7,822 bases of DNA. It comes from an uncultured Clostridia bacterium. Lineage in GTDB: Bacteria > Bacillota > Clostridia > Christensenellales > Borkfalkiaceae. A program made the position numbers and the translations under genes. Below the pieces are notes generated by a model, which did no database searches, had not been told where the DNA came from, and saw only the letters and a list, made by a program, of their open reading frames with translations. The DNA lies in the NCBI GenBank assembly GCA_944372565.1, contig CALVZR010000100.1:1-7822 (forward strand). The letters run 5' to 3'. Positions 5,089 to 7,822 of the stretch are shown here, piece after piece. Each line of letters opens with the position of its first letter. The first letter of the stretch is position 1.

Positions 5089-5787
5089 ATGTTTTGGGAC
5101 GCAATTTTATTCGTTTTGGGAAAAATCATCTTCTTTACGGGCGCGATCGGGGAAAAAAATTCTTTTCCCAAACCCTTATCGCCTGAGGAAGAGCAGAAAT
5201 ATCTGCGCCTCGCGCGGCAGGGCGACGCGGCGGCGAAGGAAAAGCTCATCCGCCACAATTTGCGGCTCGTGGTGCACATCGCCAAAAAATACGCGGGCGC
5301 GATGGATAACGACGACCTCATTTCGGTGGGCAGCATCGGGCTGATCAAGGCGGTGAACACCTTTGAACCCGAAAAAGGTTCGCACCTCGCCACCTACACG
5401 GCGCGGTGCATCGAAAACGAGATCCTCATGCTCCTGCGCACGAATAAAAAATTCAAAAACGACGTGTCTTTGAGCGACGCCGTGGGAACCGACAAGGACG
5501 GAAACGAACTCAGCCTGATCGACCTGCTTTTCGAAAGCGAGGACGGCGTGTTTTCCGCCGCGGAGCGGCGCATGGAAAACGAGCGGCTGCTCAAAGCCAT
5601 CTCGCGCGTGCTGACCAAGCGGGAATATACGGTCATCTGCCTGCGCTACGGACTGAAAGGCGGCAGATGCTACGCGCAGCGGGAAGTGGCGTGTTTTCTG
5701 AAAATTTCCCGTTCGTACATTTCGCGCATCGAGAAAAAAGCCATCGAAAAACTGCGCGCCGCACTGAAAAAGGAAGATTTTCTGTGA
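5089..5787 (+). CDS. sigK: pro-sigma-K, late mother-cell sporulation sigma factor
   Basis: A 232-residue sigma-70 family protein directing RNA polymerase to late mother-cell genes such as coat genes. Residues 1 to about 19 are hydrophobic (ILFVLGKIIFFTG), matching the SigK pro-sequence that in Bacillus is removed by the membrane protease SpoIVFB. The hallmark NSFPKPLS follows at 24-31. Region 2 spans about 50-118, with NLRLVVHIAKKYAG (57-70), DDLISVGSIGLIKAV (75-89) and the -10-binding TYTARCIENEILMLLR (102-117). Region 4 is about 165-225, with the helix-turn-helix QREVACFLKISRSYISRIEKKA. The gene is intact, with no skin-type prophage interruption. Length is normal (about 230-240). The ribosome site is weak (GGGCGGTG before ATG), but this start gives the full pro-sequence. 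SigE is the alternative reading; the pro-sequence and the FPKPLS junction favour SigK. Confidence 0.88.
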   Translation: MFWDAILFVLGKIIFFTGAIGEKNSFPKPLSPEEEQKYLRLARQGDAAAKEKLIRHNLRLVVHIAKKYAGAMDNDDLISVGSIGLIKAVNTFEPEKGSHLATYTARCIENEILMLLRTNKKFKNDVSLSDAVGTDKDGNELSLIDLLFESEDGVFSAAERRMENERLLKAISRVLTKREYTVICLRYGLKGGRCYAQREVACFLKISRSYISRIEKKAIEKLRAALKKEDFL

Positions 5788-5790
5788 GAA

Positions 5791-5818
5791 TCCCCGTATT
5801 TGCGTTATAACGCGGGGA
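5791..5818 (+). terminator. weak hairpin after sigK
   Basis: TCCCCG (5791-5796) and CGGGGA (5813-5818) pair around an inner palindrome CGTTATAACG (5803-5812). It lies four bases after the sigK stop, but only AATTAT follows instead of a real U-tract. A seven-T run occurs at about 5857-5863 without a strong stem before it. The remaining gap to 5923 holds short palindromes (GCATTTAAATGC at about 5868-5879) and no gene. Confidence 0.4.
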
Positions 5819-5923
5819 ATTATCGGGCGATCAGAGATCCCTGCCCTCTTCAATCATTTTTTTATTGCATTTAAATGCCCGCTCGCCCTTGCTATTCTGT
5901 TTAAAACAGCTTTCCCCGCTTTG

Positions 5924-6856
5924 CTACAACGAATATAAAATCAACCCGATTACGATCAAAATCATTGCAACAAGAAGAAATTTTGTAATTTTCTCCTTAA
6001 ATACCGCGCGCATGATCAAAGCGTTCACAACAAGCGAACCTCCGGTCGTCATAGGGGAAAGAACGGTTGCCGCTATTGTTTTTTGTGCACTCATCGACAG
6101 CATTGAGGATGCGGCTCCGAGCCAGGATATCGCCAAAACGACGAGCATCCTCCAAATATTCTTTTTCCGAATTTCCGCTTTTTCTTCTCTTTCCTCTTTG
6201 TCGTTCCATTGCGAATCCGAAACACGTTTTTCCGTTTTCCCGTGCAGATTGTGCGTAACGAGCAACGCTACGCCCGTAACCAGAAACATCCCGATATTGA
6301 TATAAATCAAAAAACTTTCCGTACTCACCGCGTAAGGAGAGATTTGGTGAAATTTCGAAATTACGCTCATTGCCCCCGACAAACATCCGCACAGAACGCA
6401 CAGAAGGATAAAATGGAACTCCATTTTTTCTCCCTTCTTTTGAAAAAACAGCAATCCTACGGCAAGCAGCATACAGGCAAACCCGACATATTGGTTCCAG
6501 GAAACCGCTTCATTCAGGAAAACGGCTCCGTAAACAAACGGGATAATCAGCCCGAAAAATTGTACAAATACCGAATATGTTGCCTGTTTGTTATAGCGCA
6601 TTACAAAAAGAACCAACACGCTGAGCAAACCGTTCAGCGTTCCGTGCAGAAGCCCGCATATAAACGAGAATATACTGAACTCTATTCGGAATTTTGCCAG
6701 CAATAAATATACGGGCACACCGAACAAGCATAAATACATGGGATAAACAAAAGCATTCCCGGTTTTGAAAAAAAACTTTTTCTGATAAGTTTTCTGCAAT
6801 ACCAACGTTACGCCCCCGATCGCAAGGATCGGGATCACATATAAATATGCCGCCAT
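5924..6856 (-). CDS. 10-TM drug/metabolite transporter (EamA/DMT type)
   Basis: A 310-residue integral membrane protein. Hydrophobic segments are at about 4-20, 37-54, 62-85, 96-114, 121-137, 147-167, 180-200, 236-254, 262-284 and 292-309, the ten-helix layout of the DMT superfamily with two repeated halves. The end of the first half shows the typical acidic-aromatic feature FLNEAVSWNQYVGFACMLLAVGLLFF (from 113); the second half ends with VFKEKITKFLLVAMILIVIGLIL (from 285). A charged loop rich in Glu and Lys (about 203-235) between TM7 and TM8 is longer than usual. The start at 6856 has GAGAGGG seven bases upstream; more upstream in-frame codons overlap the preceding gene. It begins 22 bases after the glycoside hydrolase stop, so it is probably cotranscribed and may move a sugar or a product of that enzyme. 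Substrate cannot be read from the sequence. Confidence 0.82.
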   Translation of the reverse strand: MAAYLYVIPILAIGGVTLVLQKTYQKKFFFKTGNAFVYPMYLCLFGVPVYLLLAKFRIEFSIFSFICGLLHGTLNGLLSVLVLFVMRYNKQATYSVFVQFFGLIIPFVYGAVFLNEAVSWNQYVGFACMLLAVGLLFFQKKGEKMEFHFILLCVLCGCLSGAMSVISKFHQISPYAVSTESFLIYINIGMFLVTGVALLVTHNLHGKTEKRVSDSQWNDKEEREEKAEIRKKNIWRMLVVLAISWLGAASSMLSMSAQKTIAATVLSPMTTGGSLVVNALIMRAVFKEKITKFLLVAMILIVIGLILYSL

Positions 6857-6878
6857 ACTTTTCCCTCTCGAAAACCGC

Positions 6879-7822
6879 CTATTCCTCCGGCAAAATGACG
6901 ACCGCTTCGTATGCGGAAAATTCCACGCAGCCGTTAAAATTTTGGAACGTATCTGTATCCGGACGATAAACTGCCATCGTTTTTCCGCCGGGGATCGCAA
7001 TCCGTTCTTTTATCGTTTCGTTACGGTAATTCACCGCGAGATAGAACGTATATTTTTCCGTTTTATATGCAGATACGACAAGTTCCTTATCCGAACATTC
7101 GATATCCGGCGGAACCTCCTCTTTTACGGCAGCGAGTAAATCCTCTGCCACAGGAGAAATTTTTCTTGCCAGAATATCGGTTAAATCGGCAAACGCTGCC
7201 GTTTCTTTATGCGTAAGCACGACGATCTTTATTCCGTTTTCGGAAAGGCGTTTGAGTTCCGATTTTAAAACTTCGTCGATCGGACAAGCGGGAACGATGA
7301 GCAATTTATATTTGCGTTCGCGAAAAGAAAACGTTTCGTTTTCTGTTTTGCTTGCCGATAGTTCATCGAAACCGATCATATCGTATCCCGTCTGCGACGT
7401 CAGTAAAACGCGGTTTGCAAACGCAAACGTATATGCCGCGGCGTTCATAATTTTATCGCAAGTTTCCTTTGCGGAAGACGCCCCGCACTCGCCGGGAAGC
7501 GCATACCCCCGCATCTGCCGTATGGGGTAATACAACGCCACAGAAGCACTGTACGTTCCCTCGCTTAAAATCGCATCCGCGCGGGCAACGGCATTGCAGA
7601 ATCTGTTCCCCTCGCTTTCGGAAAACGAAAAGTAAGAAGTAAAAACATTCACCCCTGCCGCATATTGCAGAAAAGCGGTGCACAAACTCTTTTCAAACGA
7701 ACACTTTGCGCCCTCCATATGGCCGCTGACCTCGCTCATCACGCGCCGTTTTCCGTACAGCCCGGCAATGGAGGAAACCAATTTCGGTCCGGTAGCCCAA
7801 TTGATGATCTCCCCTTCATCGC
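6879..7822 (-). CDS. large glycoside hydrolase-like protein, C-terminal 313 residues (5' end outside window)
   Basis: The frame stays open to the right edge, so the start and much of the catalytic part are missing. The visible beginning, NWATGPKLVSSIAGLYGKRRVMSEVSG, is the late barrel motif (SSxAxLYGxxRVMxE) of long glycoside hydrolases of the GH106/GH42-like kind. It is followed by QYAAGVNVFTSYFSF, then ILSEGTYSASVALYYPIRQM, typical of the linker before a Rossmann-like trimerisation-type domain (DMIGFDELSA ... YKLLIVPACPIDEVLKSELKRLSENGIKIVVL). The last 90 residues form a small beta-sandwich (YLAVNYRNETIKERIAIPGGKTMAVYRP). No signal can be judged. The exact GH family and substrate (rhamnoside, galactoside or other) are not decided by this fragment. 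It leads the two-gene unit with the DMT transporter. Confidence 0.7.
   Translation of the reverse strand, partial: DEGEIINWATGPKLVSSIAGLYGKRRVMSEVSGHMEGAKCSFEKSLCTAFLQYAAGVNVFTSYFSFSESEGNRFCNAVARADAILSEGTYSASVALYYPIRQMRGYALPGECGASSAKETCDKIMNAAAYTFAFANRVLLTSQTGYDMIGFDELSASKTENETFSFRERKYKLLIVPACPIDEVLKSELKRLSENGIKIVVLTHKETAAFADLTDILARKISPVAEDLLAAVKEEVPPDIECSDKELVVSAYKTEKYTFYLAVNYRNETIKERIAIPGGKTMAVYRPDTDTFQNFNGCVEFSAYEAVVILPEE

Noticed and set aside
4656..5186. Plus-strand open frame crossing into sigK
   Set aside because: It is antisense to the membrane-protein gene and its promoter, and out of frame with the sigma factor.
6209..6706. Plus-strand open frame of 165 codons
   Set aside because: It is antisense to the transporter; the minus frame has ten clear membrane segments and a good ribosome site.

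Overview
The window suggests a spore-forming member of the Bacillota (class Clostridia), probably an uncultured, moderately GC-rich gut-type lineage. The evidence is a complete sigma-K gene with a hydrophobic pro-sequence, a two-gene CotF-type spore coat operon, strong sigma-A consensus promoters, purine-rich Shine-Dalgarno sites and intrinsic U-tract terminators. The carbohydrate genes (an N-acetylhexosamine kinase homologue and a large glycoside hydrolase) also fit a gut glycan user. Taxonomy below class level is inference.

Layout from left to right. At 1-764 (minus) is the N-terminal third of an HRDC + DUF4011 helicase-like protein that runs off the left edge. It is divergent from a DUF1835-like gene (about 900-1598, plus); both have good sigma-A promoters in the shared gap. 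The plus gene may be leaderless and carries a perfect 28-bp palindrome near its start. It converges, across a hairpin that can work in both directions, on a minus-strand coat operon: a 60-aa gene followed by a 95-aa CotF-domain gene. Next comes a monocistronic minus-strand NahK-like kinase with its own promoter and terminator.

The 527-bp gap at 3319-3845 has no protein gene. It holds the kinase promoter, a strong GC-rich terminator directly upstream of that promoter, and what I think is the most interesting object here. This is a free-standing RNA gene of about 128 nt on the minus strand (about 3728-3601), with a TTGACA-17-TACAAT promoter, an 8-bp closing stem, two tandem near-identical hairpin units showing a compensatory base pair, and an intrinsic terminator. 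I cannot match it to a known RNA class.

To the right is a membrane-anchored protein of unknown function with a charged helix and a very acidic tail (minus, consensus promoter). Divergent from it is sigK (plus), preceded by a sigma-E-like promoter. SigK converges on a two-gene minus-strand unit, a glycoside hydrolase (5' end outside the window) followed 22 bp later by a 10-TM drug/metabolite transporter. This unit looks more AT-rich than the rest of the window.

The genes do not form a single pathway. They are small, independently promoted units: late sporulation (sigK, coat pair), amino-sugar salvage (NahK-like), glycan breakdown and transport (right edge), nucleic-acid processing (left edge), and an unassigned small RNA.
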